A DNA stretch of 64,000 bases from Microbacterium salitolerans. Its GTDB lineage: Bacteria; Actinomycetota; Actinomycetes; Actinomycetales; Microbacteriaceae. The stretch lies in NCBI RefSeq assembly GCF_019720895.1, contig NZ_JAHKSH010000005.1, forward strand, positions 62,001 to 126,000. Direction: 5' to 3'. The notes beneath the pieces were generated by a model that worked only from the letters and a program-made list of their open reading frames with translations, made no database searches and was not told the origin of the DNA. Positions 43,105-52,101 of the stretch are shown in pieces; the stretch's first letter is position 1, and each line of letters opens with the position of its first letter. The position numbers and the translations under genes were made by a program.

Positions 43105-43131
43105 CGCCGCGACGCCCGATGCGACCCGCAG

Positions 43132-43161
43132 TTGCGGGGATCCACAGCCGGTGTGTAGCGT
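43132..43161 (+). promoter_or_regulatory. Promoter of the trp leader
   Basis: TTGCGG (43132-43137) and TAGCGT (43156-43161), 18 bp apart. The -10 box ends 7 nt before the leader-peptide GTG, so the RNA should begin at or within a base of that codon. Confidence 0.65.
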
Positions 43162-43168
43162 CTGGTTC

Positions 43169-43207
43169 GTGTTCGCGATTCAGACCTGGTGGTGGCTCGC
43201 TCTCTAG
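43169..43207 (+). CDS. trpL: trp operon leader peptide
   Basis: A 12-residue peptide, [12 protein letters not shown], with three consecutive Trp codons (TGG TGG TGG) and a TAG stop. GTG start 7 nt after a TAGCGT box, with no Shine-Dalgarno possible on a leaderless RNA. The Trp run near the end is the classical sensor of charged tRNA(Trp). An attenuator hairpin begins 26 nt after the stop, and the fused anthranilate synthase gene follows. Assignment rests on the Trp run, position and structures. Confidence 0.88.
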   Translation: MFAIQTWWWLAL

Positions 43208-43259
43208 GCGGCCCCCTTCGCGAACCTTCGAAGAACGACCGTCGATCCCGGCGGTCGTT
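43207..43259 (+). promoter_or_regulatory. Transcription attenuator of the anthranilate synthase gene
   Basis: The terminator stem is AACGACCGTC (43234-43243) with GGCGGTCGTT (43250-43259): 10 pairs with one G-U, a 6-nt loop and TTT at the end. A second GGCGG directly after the leader Trp codons (43207-43211) can pair with CCGTC (43239-43243) instead, which would break the terminator when ribosomes stall on Trp codons. Confidence 0.7.
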
Positions 43260-43305
43260 TCGCGTATGCGGGGCCTCCGCCTGAACCACACGAAGTGAGT
43301 CCCAG

Positions 43306-45267
43306 ATGGCAGAGAACCCCGCCGCCCTCCTGTCCGCGCTCGCCGCCGACCCGCAGAGATCGTTCGCGCTCCTCGCGCGCGACGGCGCGTCCACCGTGGA
43401 GGTGCTGACAGGCGACGTCGTCGACGTCGATCTGCTCGCCGACATCCCCCTCGCGGATCCGTCCGGCGCGCCCCGTGAGGTGCTCGCGATGGTGCCGTTC
43501 GGACAGGTCCGCGAGCGCGGATTCGACGCGCGCCCCGACGACGACGCTCCCCTGCGCTGCCTGCTGGTCGACGCACACGACTCCTTCCCCGCGTCCGACG
43601 TCATCGACGCTCTCCCGCACGACGAGATCCCGCTCGCGGACGCGGGCTTCGACATCGCCGACGACGACTACGCCGAGACCGTGCGCACCGTGATCCGCGA
43701 CGAGATCGGACGCGGCGAGGGCGCGAACTTCGTCATCCGCCGCGACTACACGGCATCGGTCGAGGCCGACCCTCGCGTCGCCGCGCTCACGTGGTTCCGC
43801 GCACTGCTCGAGCACGAGCGCGGCGCGTACTGGACGTTCGCGATCGTCACGCCCGGACACATCGCCGTCGGCGCGAGTCCGGAGGCGCACGTGACCGCCG
43901 TCTCGGACGGATCCGCCGATGCCCGCACCGTGACCATGAATCCCATCTCCGGTACATTCCGCCACCCCGCCGGCGGGGCGACGGCCGAGACGCTCGGTGC
44001 CTTCCTCCGCGACGCGAAGGAGACCGAGGAGCTGTTCATGGTCGTCGACGAGGAGCTCAAGATGATGAGCGCCGTCTGCAGCGACGGCGGACGCATCACC
44101 GGCCCGCACCTCAAGGAGATGTCGCGCCTCACGCACACGGAGTACGTCCTGAGCGGAAACTCGAAGCTGGATCCCCGCGAGATCCTGCGCGAGACGATGT
44201 TCGCGCCGACCGTCACGGGCTCGCCCATGCAGAACGCGTGCGCCGTCATCCGCCGCCACGAGCACGCCCCGCGGGGCTACTACTCCGGCGTCGCCGCGCT
44301 GTTCACCCCGCGCGAGGGCGGGCACGACCTCGACGCGCCGATCCTCATCCGCACGGCGTACATCGAGAACGGCCGCCTGCGCGTCCCCGCCGGGGCCACC
44401 CTCGTTCGCCACAGCGACCCGTACGGCGAGGTCAGCGAGACGCACGGCAAGGCGGCGGGCGTCCTCGGCGCGATCGGGGCGATCCCGCGCGCCGTCACCA
44501 CCGTCGCGGGGACCGACGACGACGCCCCGCGAGCAGAGCGGGCGCAGCTGGCCGACGACCCCGAGATCGCCGAGCTGCTCTCCTCGCGCAACGCCCGACT
44601 CGCGTCGTTCTGGCTCGACGACCAGTCCCACGCCGCGGCGGCCCCGCCGCTCGCGGGGCGTCGCGCCGTCGTCGTCGATGCCGAGGACCGCTTCACGACG
44701 ATGCTCGCCCACCAGCTGCGGCGCCTCGGCATCGCCGTCGAGATCGTCCCCTGGAGCGCGGCCTCCGACGACGTCGTCGATGCGGCGGAGCTCATCGTGG
44801 CCGGTCCGGGGCCCGGCGACCCGCGCGACATCGAGAGCCCGCGGATCCGCCGGCTTCGCGAGATCGTCGCGCGCCGCGTCGCCGGGCGCGCTCCTCTGCT
44901 CGCGGTGTGCCTCAGCCATCAGGTCCTCGCGGATCGTCTCGGCATCGAGATCGCGCCGCTCGACAGTCCGCACCAGGGCCTGCAGCTCACGGTCGACCTG
45001 TTCGGAGAACCTGCCGCGATCGGGTTCTACAACACCTTCACCGCCCGCGTCCTGCCCGGCGTCACGCGCCTCACGCCGAGCGAGCACCGCTGCGGTCTCG
45101 TCGGCGAGGTCCAGATCGCGGCCACCGAGCGCGGCGACGTGCACGCGCTGCGCGGCGCCGGCTTCGCGAGCGTGCAGGGGCACCTCGAGTCGATTCTGTC
45201 GCGCGACGGGATCCGCACCCTCGAGCGCCTCGTGACCCACGCGCTGCGAGGTAGCGTGGAGGCGTGA
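43306..45267 (+). CDS. Fused anthranilate synthase (TrpE-TrpG type, PhzE-like)
   Basis: A 653-residue protein joining a chorismate-utilising domain (residues 1 to ~430) and a class I glutamine amidotransferase domain (from ~445). The first shows [38 protein letters not shown] and [12 protein letters not shown]; the second has catalytic Cys535 in AVCLSHQ and His-Glu in VQGHLES. Together they make anthranilate (or 2-amino-2-desoxyisochorismate) from chorismate and glutamine. Sequence is closer to PhzE-type fusions, but the Trp-rich leader and attenuator argue for tryptophan supply. A fused trpEG under a trp attenuator is known from Streptomyces. The ATG has only a weak Shine-Dalgarno. Confidence 0.88.
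   Translation: MAENPAALLSALAADPQRSFALLARDGASTVEVLTGDVVDVDLLADIPLADPSGAPREVLAMVPFGQVRERGFDARPDDDAPLRCLLVDAHDSFPASDVIDALPHDEIPLADAGFDIADDDYAETVRTVIRDEIGRGEGANFVIRRDYTASVEADPRVAALTWFRALLEHERGAYWTFAIVTPGHIAVGASPEAHVTAVSDGSADARTVTMNPISGTFRHPAGGATAETLGAFLRDAKETEELFMVVDEELKMMSAVCSDGGRITGPHLKEMSRLTHTEYVLSGNSKLDPREILRETMFAPTVTGSPMQNACAVIRRHEHAPRGYYSGVAALFTPREGGHDLDAPILIRTAYIENGRLRVPAGATLVRHSDPYGEVSETHGKAAGVLGAIGAIPRAVTTVAGTDDDAPRAERAQLADDPEIAELLSSRNARLASFWLDDQSHAAAAPPLAGRRAVVVDAEDRFTTMLAHQLRRLGIAVEIVPWSAASDDVVDAAELIVAGPGPGDPRDIESPRIRRLREIVARRVAGRAPLLAVCLSHQVLADRLGIEIAPLDSPHQGLQLTVDLFGEPAAIGFYNTFTARVLPGVTRLTPSEHRCGLVGEVQIAATERGDVHALRGAGFASVQGHLESILSRDGIRTLERLVTHALRGSVEA
45252..45257 (+). promoter_or_regulatory. 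Leaderless -10 box for the FAD oxidoreductase
   Basis: TAGCGT lies inside the 3' end of the anthranilate synthase gene, exactly 6 nt before the GTG at 45264. Confidence 0.6.
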
Positions 45268-46676
45268 CCAGTTTCGACGTCGACGCCGTGGTGGTGGGGT
45301 CGGGCCCGAATGGCCTCGTCGCCGCCGTCACGCTCGCCGAGGCGGGCTGGCGCGTCGTCGTCATCGAGGCGCAGGACACCCCCGGCGGCGGACTGCGCAC
45401 CGACGAGGTGACGCTGCCCGGATTCCGCCACGATCACTGCGCGTCGACGCATCCCATGGGGGTCGCGAGCCCGGCGTTCCGCGCACTCGGCCTCGAGCGC
45501 GAGGGCCTGCGGTTCGCGCAGTCGGACGTCGCCCTCGGGCACCCCATCGCTCCCGGATCATCCGGCCTCCTCCTGCGCGACGTCGACCGCACCGCGGCGG
45601 GGTTCGGCGCCGACGAGAAGCTCTGGCGCGCCGTCGTCGGCACCTTCGGGAAGCGCTGGGAGCCCCTGTCGCGCGGCATCATGAACCCGCTGCGCCCGAA
45701 CCTCGACGTGCTCGCACTGGGGGCGACGAGCGTGTGGCCCACCACCTGGATCCTCCGCGCCCTGCGCGACGAGCGCACCCGCGCGGTCGTCGCGGGTCTC
45801 GCGGCGCACTCCATCCTCGATCTGAAGCAGCCCGCCGCCGCCCTCGTCGGCGTCGCGCTCGGCGCCTTCGCGCACGGCGTCGGCTGGCCCGTCGCGGTCG
45901 GCGGATCCCAGTCGATCGCCGACGCGCTCATCGCACGACTGCGTGCGCTCGGAGGAGAGCTCGTGACGGGAGAGCGCGTCACGAGCATCGACCGCCTGCC
46001 GAGCGCACGCGCCGTGCTGCTCGACACGTCGCCGCGCGATGCGCTGAGGATCGCCGGCCACCGCATGGCGCCGCGCTATGCGCGCGCTCTCGCGAGCCTG
46101 CGCCACGGCCCCGGCGTCTACAAGGTCGACTGGGCCCTCGACGGGCCGGTGCCCTGGGCGGATCCGTCGATCGCCGACGCCGGCTTCCTGCACCTCGGCG
46201 GCACGGCCGGCGAGGTCGTCCGCGCCGAGCACGAGGTCGCGCGCGGCCGCGTTCCCGACGAGCCGTTCCTGCTCATGTCGCAGGCCTCCGCCGTGGATCC
46301 GTCTCGTGCGCCCGCGGGGAAGGCGGCCTTCGGCGGGTACTGCCACGTGCCGGCGGGCTTCGACGGCGACATCACCGACGCGATCGAGCGGCGCGTCGAG
46401 CACTTCGCGCCCGGCTTCCGCGAGCGGATCCTCGCGCGCCATGTGACGGATCCGGACGCGATGGAGGCCCACAACGCGAACCTCGTCGCGGGGAACATCG
46501 ACGGCGGATCCCCCGATCTGCGTCAGCTCCTCGCCCGGCCCACGCTCTCGCTGACCCCGTGGGCCACGGGAGACGCGCACGTCTTCTTCTGCTCCGCCTC
46601 GACGGTCCCCGGCCCCGGCGTGCACGGGATGTCCGGCCGCCTCGCGGCGCAGACCGCGCTCGCGCGACTGGGGTGA
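45264..46676 (+). CDS. NAD(P)/FAD-dependent oxidoreductase (phytoene desaturase-like)
   Basis: A 470-residue flavoprotein. The dinucleotide-binding motif is VVVGSGPNGLVAAVTLAEAGWRVVVIEAQDTPGGGLR (GxGxxG with the GG doublet and final Arg), as in the carotenoid/phytoene desaturase and CrtI-like superfamily. The C-terminal FCSASTVPGPGVHGMSGRLAAQTAL is the matching flavin-binding end. Substrate unknown; no carotenoid genes are adjacent. Its GTG overlaps the anthranilate synthase stop by 4 bp, so it could be translated from that mRNA or from its own leaderless promoter. Confidence 0.88.
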   Translation: MTSFDVDAVVVGSGPNGLVAAVTLAEAGWRVVVIEAQDTPGGGLRTDEVTLPGFRHDHCASTHPMGVASPAFRALGLEREGLRFAQSDVALGHPIAPGSSGLLLRDVDRTAAGFGADEKLWRAVVGTFGKRWEPLSRGIMNPLRPNLDVLALGATSVWPTTWILRALRDERTRAVVAGLAAHSILDLKQPAAALVGVALGAFAHGVGWPVAVGGSQSIADALIARLRALGGELVTGERVTSIDRLPSARAVLLDTSPRDALRIAGHRMAPRYARALASLRHGPGVYKVDWALDGPVPWADPSIADAGFLHLGGTAGEVVRAEHEVARGRVPDEPFLLMSQASAVDPSRAPAGKAAFGGYCHVPAGFDGDITDAIERRVEHFAPGFRERILARHVTDPDAMEAHNANLVAGNIDGGSPDLRQLLARPTLSLTPWATGDAHVFFCSASTVPGPGVHGMSGRLAAQTALARLG

Positions 46677-46873
46677 GAGCGCGCGGTCAGCGCGCGGCTC
46701 CGGGCGCCGCAGCGCGGATCCTCCACACCGTCTGGACCACGATGCGCCGGCATCGATACGCTCACGAGCAGGCGTTCGGAGACCCGCTCCACGCGAGGCT
46801 CCGACGCCCGCGCCGTCTCGCCTGATTCGGCGCGATGCCGTTCCCGTGATCGACGACGATGAACAGGAATCAC

Positions 46874-48010
46874 ATGACTCGCTCCCCCGCTCCCTCCCGT
46901 CGCCGCGCGACGATCGCCCTCGCCTCGGCGGTCGCTCTCGGCGCTCCCCTCGCCGCAGCGGTGCCCGCCGCCGCGGATCCCTCCTTCCCCGATACCGGGG
47001 GCACAACGCCCACATCGTCGATCCTCGACTACGACGACGTGGTCGCGGAGCTCGACAAGCTCGAGCGCACCTCGCGATTCGGCGTCGACGCATTCACGCT
47101 CGCCGAGGTCGGCACCGAGGTGAGCACCTCCGAGCAGGGGCGCGATCTCCACGTCGCGACGGTCGGCGACGGCCCCGAGAGCATCTGGCTGCAGGGCCGG
47201 ATCCACGGCAACGAGCCGTACGGCGCCGAGTCGCTCCTCGCGATCCTCAAGGAGCTCGGTCGGAACGGATCCGCGGAATGGGATCTGCTGCGTGAGAAGT
47301 ACACGTTCCACGTCATCCCGATGTACAACCCGGACGGCTCCGAGGCGAACATCCGTCACACGATCCTCGAGGACACGGGCGACCGCATCGACCTCAACCG
47401 GGACTGGCAGCCCGGAGAGTTCGTGGCCGACGAGTCGGTCGCGTTCTACGAGTACTGGACGATGGTCGACCCCGCGCTCGCGATCGACATCCACCACCAG
47501 GGCCTCAAGACCGAGCACGGCACGGGCGACGACGTGACGATGTCGCTCGGCGTCTCGCTCGCCCCCGGCGGGCCGACGCTCCCGGGCATCGCGGACGGAG
47601 CGTACGACGTGCTCACGCGCCAGCTGCACGTGCACGTCTTCGACGAGCTCGACGCCCTCGGCTACGCGAACGTCGATCGCTATCAGGTGGGCGGCGATCT
47701 CGAGATCGACATCCACGGCGGCGTCGTGTCGGCGATGATGCTCGGGCTCGACGAGTTCGGCCTGAACCCCGAAGGCCACAGCCACCCCACCATCTTCTTC
47801 GAGACGAGCGGGAACACATCCGATGGCAGCCTCGGGCAGAAGGCGCGGGGTCGCTCGATCCAGCAGAACATCGTGGCGGTGCGCACCGCACTCGTGGGCT
47901 TCGCCACCGGCGAGGCGCAGGCGGAGGATCCCGCCCGCTGGGACGACATCCCCCACGCCCCCACGACCGGCTACCAGACCGACGACGGCGTCGTGCCGAT
48001 CTCGTTCTGA
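46874..48010 (+). CDS. Secreted M14 zinc carboxypeptidase
   Basis: A 378-residue exported metallopeptidase. Signal peptide: SPAPSRRRATIALASAVALGA up to about residue 35. Zinc ligands His111 and Glu114 are in QGRIHGNEPYGAES; the third is in AIDIHHQGL. The catalytic Glu is in TIFFETSGN. It would trim C-terminal residues from peptides or peptidoglycan stems outside the cell. AGGAA is 5 nt from the ATG at 46874; another ATG 15 bp upstream lacks such a signal. A possible hairpin in its leader pairs 46771-46781 with 46799-46808. Confidence 0.88.
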   Translation: MTRSPAPSRRRATIALASAVALGAPLAAAVPAAADPSFPDTGGTTPTSSILDYDDVVAELDKLERTSRFGVDAFTLAEVGTEVSTSEQGRDLHVATVGDGPESIWLQGRIHGNEPYGAESLLAILKELGRNGSAEWDLLREKYTFHVIPMYNPDGSEANIRHTILEDTGDRIDLNRDWQPGEFVADESVAFYEYWTMVDPALAIDIHHQGLKTEHGTGDDVTMSLGVSLAPGGPTLPGIADGAYDVLTRQLHVHVFDELDALGYANVDRYQVGGDLEIDIHGGVVSAMMLGLDEFGLNPEGHSHPTIFFETSGNTSDGSLGQKARGRSIQQNIVAVRTALVGFATGEAQAEDPARWDDIPHAPTTGYQTDDGVVPISF

Positions 48011-48022
48011 CACCTCGTCTCC

Positions 48023-48053
48023 GCGGCCGCGTCCTCCTCGAGGGCGCGGCCGC
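48023..48053. terminator. Bidirectional terminator between the M14 gene and rseP
   Basis: GCGGCCGCG pairs with CGCGGCCGC (9 bp), with a few more pairs inside. The flanking genes converge. Confidence 0.8.
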
Positions 48054-48056
48054 GCT

Positions 48057-49355
48057 CTATCCCGCGCCCAGGAGGTCGACGGGGTTGAAGATGTCGGCGG
48101 CGAAGAGGAGCGCGCCCATGCCGATCATGAGCACGACGACGACGAGCGTGAGCGGCACGAGCCGGGTCGCGTCGGCGGGCTTCGGCGCGGGCCGGCCCGT
48201 CAGCTTCGCGAACAGGCGCTTGATCCCGTCCCAGAGCGCGACGACGACGTGACCGCCGTCGAGGGGCAGCAGCGGGATGAGGTTGAACACCATGAGCGCG
48301 ATGTTGAGGGACCCGAGCAGGCTGAGCATGACGGCGACGCGCTCGATGATCGGGGCCTCCGTCGCCGCGACCTCGCCCGCGATCCGGCCGACGCCGATGA
48401 CGCTGATGGGCCCGTCGGGGTCGCGCTCGCCGCCCGTGAAGAGGTCGACGGCCGTGTCGTACAGGCGCACGGGGAGCTCGACGATGATGCCGGCGACGGC
48501 GCCGACGTTGTCGAACGCGGCCTCCGCGCCCATGTAGATCGGCTGGCGCACGCGCTCCGTCGTGGGGCTGAACCCGACGAAGCCGACCTCGGCGGTCACC
48601 TGCTCACCCGACGCGTCGACGTAGTCGTTCGTCGCGAGGACGGGCGTGACGCGGAGCGTCTCCGAGGATCCGTCGCGATCGACCACGACGTCGATCGCCT
48701 CGCCGGGGTGGTCGCGGACGATCGCGGACGCCTCCGCGAACGTCGAGACCGATGTGCCGTCGACGGACGTGATCACGTCGCCGGGTTCGAGCCCGGCGGC
48801 CGCGGCCGGGGATGCGGGGTCGTCGGGCGCGCACTCCGTCTGGGTGGATCCGGCGGGCAGGACGCACTCGGACACGCTTGCGACGGTCGTCGTCGACTGC
48901 TGCAGGCCGATGCCGCTGAACAGGATCGAGAAGATGAGGACGGCGAGGACGAGGTTCATGAACGGGCCGCCCAGCATGACGACGACCCGCTTCCACGTCG
49001 CCTGCCGGTACAGCACGCGCGTGTCGCCCGCCTCGGTGATCGTCTCGTCGTTGGCGGCGCGGGCGTCCTGCACGAGGGTCGACCACAGGCGCTTCTTCGC
49101 TCCCTCGGCCTGCGGACTCGGCGGATACATGCCCGCGATCGAGATGAAGCCACCGAGAGGAAGCGCCTTGAACCCGTACTCGGTCTCGCCCATCTGCCTC
49201 GACCACAGGGTCGGACCGAAGCCGATCATGTACTGGCCGACCCGCACGCCGAAGGCCTTGGCGGGCACGATGTGCCCCAGCTCGTGCAGGGCGATCGAGA
49301 CGGCGAGCCCGACGAGCATGACGAGCACGCCGACGATGAAGGCGATGACGGCCAT
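48057..49355 (-). CDS. rseP: Site-2 intramembrane zinc metalloprotease (RseP/Rip1 type)
   Basis: A 432-residue membrane protease for regulated intramembrane proteolysis of anti-sigma factors. Zinc site His24-Glu25-x-x-His28 (HELGH) lies in the first helix; the second half of the site is FNLIPLLPLDGGH near the C terminus. A PDZ domain sits between (AAGLEPGDVITSVDGTSVSTF). Its ATG overlaps the MurE-like stop by one base (TGATG), giving coupled translation. It follows FKBP lipoprotein, dxr and the MurE-like gene, all on the minus strand. Confidence 0.94.
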   Translation of the reverse strand: MAVIAFIVGVLVMLVGLAVSIALHELGHIVPAKAFGVRVGQYMIGFGPTLWSRQMGETEYGFKALPLGGFISIAGMYPPSPQAEGAKKRLWSTLVQDARAANDETITEAGDTRVLYRQATWKRVVVMLGGPFMNLVLAVLIFSILFSGIGLQQSTTTVASVSECVLPAGSTQTECAPDDPASPAAAAGLEPGDVITSVDGTSVSTFAEASAIVRDHPGEAIDVVVDRDGSSETLRVTPVLATNDYVDASGEQVTAEVGFVGFSPTTERVRQPIYMGAEAAFDNVGAVAGIIVELPVRLYDTAVDLFTGGERDPDGPISVIGVGRIAGEVAATEAPIIERVAVMLSLLGSLNIALMVFNLIPLLPLDGGHVVVALWDGIKRLFAKLTGRPAPKPADATRLVPLTLVVVVLMIGMGALLFAADIFNPVDLLGAG

Positions 49356-50998
49356 CAGTCGTCTTCGTACGGGTTGGGCCAGACGCGGTCGGGGGCGGGC
49401 CAGCCGGCGGCGATGAGCGCGCGGCGCGACAGCTCACGCGCCGAGTAGCCCCACTGGACGCCCTCGATGTCCCGGTAGTTCTGGTGACCGGGCCCGGCCC
49501 AGAGGATCGCGTCGCCGGGGCCGGCGAGGGAGACGGCGGCCACGACCGCGCGCTCGGGCGGCGAGACCTCGTGGATCTCGTGATCCGGATCCGTCGCCCG
49601 CGCGCCCGCGAGCAGCTGCTGACGGATCGACGCGGCATCCTCGTGTCGCGGGTGGTGATCGGTGATGACCACGACGTCGCTGCCCTCGACCGCCGTGCGT
49701 CCCATGTCGTGGCGCTTGGTCGCATCGCGATCGCCGTCGGCGCCGAAGAGCATGATCGTGCGACCGGGCGTCACCCGGCGCACGGCCGCGAGGGTCTTCT
49801 CGAACGCGTCGGGCGTGTGGCCGAAGTCGACGAACACGGCGGGACCCTCGGTCCCGGAGACGAGCTGCGTGCGGCCGGGAACCCAGGCGATGAGCCCGCC
49901 GTCGCGCTCGAGCGCATCGCGGATCCTCTCCCACGGGTAGCCCGCTTCGAGCAGCATGACGACGCAGAGGCCGGCGTTCGAGGCCATGTGGGCGCCGATC
50001 ACGGGCACGGTCGTCTCGAGCACCCGCCCGTCCGGGCCCGACAGGCGGAACGACGTCCCCTGCTGGCGCTCGGCCGTGATCTCGACGATCCAGTCGGCGC
50101 GCTCGGCGAGCCCGCGGTCGGCCGCGATCTCGGGAGTGGCGATCGTCGTGACGGGCACCTCGGTGTCGGCGAGGATCCGGGACCCCGGCGCCGAGTCGAG
50201 CGAGACGACCGCGCGCTTCGCATGCGCGGCGGTGAACAGCGGCGCCTTCGCCGCGTAGTACGCCTCCATGTCGCCGTAGTCGTCGAGGTGGTCGTGGCTG
50301 AGATTCGTGAAGGCCATGACGTCGAAGACGACGCCGTCGACGCGATGGCGAGTGACGGCCTGGGCGCTGACCTCGATCGCGACGGCCTCGACGTCGGCCT
50401 CGCGCATGCGCGCGAGCTGCGCATGGAACTCCGTGGCCTCGGGGCTCGTGAGCCCGGCCACGACGCGTTCGCCCGCGACGACGCGCTCGGCGGAGGTCGA
50501 GGCGCCGGCGACGACGCCGATCTGAGTGAGCAGCCCCTCGAGGAGGTGCGTGACGCTCGTCTTCCCGTTCGTGCCGGTCGTGCCGAGCAGGAGAGGGAGA
50601 TCATCGGACGCGGTGGTGCGATTGACCCATGCGGCCGCCTCCGAGAGCACGGCCCGCGGGCTCTCGACGACGACGATCGGGAGCCCCGTCGCAGCGGCGA
50701 TCTCTGCCCCCTCGTCGTCGGTGAGGACGGCGACCGCTCCGCGTTCCGCGGCGGCGGCCGCGAACTCGGCGCCGTGGCGGTTCGCGCCGCGGATCCCGAC
50801 GAACACCTCGCCCGGCACGAGATCGCTCGACGAGAGCGTGATTCCGCGGATCGACGTGTCGGGGTCCCCTCTCAGCTCACCGTCGAGCCGCGCGGCGAGG
50901 TCTCCGACGCGGCGCTCGGCGGGATGCTCCGGCCGGAGCATGGTGGGGGCCGTGCGCCGGACGCGCGGCAGCTGGGTGAGGTCGATGTCCGAGGTCAC
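49355..50998 (-). CDS. MurE-like Mur ligase (UDP-MurNAc-dipeptide amino acid ligase family)
   Basis: A 547-residue ATP-dependent ligase with the three-domain Mur layout. P-loop LLGTTGTNGKTSVTHLLEGL; the carbamylated Lys region AYYAAKAPLF; the ADP-binding AHMASNAGLCVVMLL; and GRTIMLFGADGDRDATKRHDMGR. The substrate motif that reads DNPR in meso-diaminopimelate enzymes is here HHPR (ITDHHPRHEDA), so diaminopimelate is unlikely as substrate. B-type peptidoglycan of Microbacteriaceae, with ornithine, lysine or diaminobutyrate, may explain this. GTG start, 14 nt past the dxr stop. It may be a paralogue of murE in the dcw cluster. Confidence 0.82.
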   Translation of the reverse strand: MTSDIDLTQLPRVRRTAPTMLRPEHPAERRVGDLAARLDGELRGDPDTSIRGITLSSSDLVPGEVFVGIRGANRHGAEFAAAAAERGAVAVLTDDEGAEIAAATGLPIVVVESPRAVLSEAAAWVNRTTASDDLPLLLGTTGTNGKTSVTHLLEGLLTQIGVVAGASTSAERVVAGERVVAGLTSPEATEFHAQLARMREADVEAVAIEVSAQAVTRHRVDGVVFDVMAFTNLSHDHLDDYGDMEAYYAAKAPLFTAAHAKRAVVSLDSAPGSRILADTEVPVTTIATPEIAADRGLAERADWIVEITAERQQGTSFRLSGPDGRVLETTVPVIGAHMASNAGLCVVMLLEAGYPWERIRDALERDGGLIAWVPGRTQLVSGTEGPAVFVDFGHTPDAFEKTLAAVRRVTPGRTIMLFGADGDRDATKRHDMGRTAVEGSDVVVITDHHPRHEDAASIRQQLLAGARATDPDHEIHEVSPPERAVVAAVSLAGPGDAILWAGPGHQNYRDIEGVQWGYSARELSRRALIAAGWPAPDRVWPNPYEDD

Positions 50999-51011
50999 GA
51001 GACCGATTCTC

Positions 51012-52097
51012 TCAGCGCGACGCGAGGATCCGCTGATCGGCGGCCCCGCGCGCCCATCGTTCGGCTTCAGCGAGCGTCTCGAGCGTGAGCTCCCCGGGCG
51101 CGTCGTGCTGCTGGACGACCTCCTCGACCATGTCGACGATCTCGGTGAATCCGATGCGCTTCTCGTGGAACGCGTCGACCGCCTGCTCGTTCGCGGCGTT
51201 GTACACGGCCGGGAATGTGCCCGCCGCCTGGCCGACCTGACGCGCGAGACGCACGGCGGGGAACGCCTCATCGTCGAGCGGCAGGAACTCCCACGACTGC
51301 GCGGCGGTCCAGTCGATCGGCTCGTCGACGTCGGCGAGGCGCGCGGGCCACGACAGCCCGAGCGCGATCGGCACGAGCATGCGGGGCGGACCCGCCTGCG
51401 CGATCGTCGATCCGTCGCGGAACTCCACCATCGAGTGGATCATCTGCTGCGGGTGCACGACGACCTCGATCGCGTCATAGGCCACGTCGAACAGCAGATG
51501 CGCCTCGATGACCTCGAGGCCCTTGTTGACGAGGGTCGCGGAGTTCGTCGTGATGACGCGCCCCATGGAGAAGTTCGGGTGCTTCAGCGCATCCGCCGGA
51601 GTCACCGAGGCGAGCTCCGCGCGCGAGCGCCCGCGGAACGGACCGCCCGACGCCGTCACGACGAGACGCCGGACCTCTCCGCGCTCGCCCGATCGCAGCG
51701 CCTGCGCGATGGCGGAGTGCTCGGAGTCGACCGGCACGATCTGCCCGGGACGCGCGATCCCCTTGACGAGGTCACCGCCGACGATGAGCGACTCCTTGTT
51801 GGCGAGCGCGAGCGTGCGCCCCGCGTGGAGCGCGGCGAGCGTCGGGCCCAGCCCGACGGATCCGGTGATCCCGTTGAGGACGACATCGGCCTCGACGTCG
51901 CGCACGAGCTGCGCGGATTCCTCCGCGCCGAGCGCCGTGTGCACGACGCCGAACTCCGCGGCCTGCTCGGCGAGGAGCGCGGCATTCGAGCCCGTCGCGA
52001 GGCCGACGAGGTCGAACCGGTCGGGGTTGCGCCGGATGACGTCGAGCGCCTGCGTGCCGATGGACCCGCTGGACCCGAGGACGATGACGGAGCGCAT
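51012..52097 (-). CDS. dxr: 1-deoxy-D-xylulose 5-phosphate reductoisomerase
   Basis: A 361-residue NADPH-dependent enzyme, first committed MEP-pathway step. N-terminal nucleotide-binding VLGSSGSIGTQALDVI, then LALANKESLIVGG, the metal/substrate region VPVDSEHSAIAQAL, TASGGPFRGRS and HPNFSMGRVITTNSATLVNKGLEVIEAHLLF. Full length. Four bases separate its ATG from the stop of the FKBP lipoprotein gene, so translation is likely coupled. Confidence 0.96.
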   Translation of the reverse strand: MRSVIVLGSSGSIGTQALDVIRRNPDRFDLVGLATGSNAALLAEQAAEFGVVHTALGAEESAQLVRDVEADVVLNGITGSVGLGPTLAALHAGRTLALANKESLIVGGDLVKGIARPGQIVPVDSEHSAIAQALRSGERGEVRRLVVTASGGPFRGRSRAELASVTPADALKHPNFSMGRVITTNSATLVNKGLEVIEAHLLFDVAYDAIEVVVHPQQMIHSMVEFRDGSTIAQAGPPRMLVPIALGLSWPARLADVDEPIDWTAAQSWEFLPLDDEAFPAVRLARQVGQAAGTFPAVYNAANEQAVDAFHEKRIGFTEIVDMVEEVVQQHDAPGELTLETLAEAERWARGAADQRILASR

Positions 52098-52101
52098 GGC
52101 G

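Noticed and set aside
43204-45240. Minus-strand open frame of 678 codons
   Set aside because: Mirror of the anthranilate synthase gene, whose leader, attenuator and catalytic motifs are clear.
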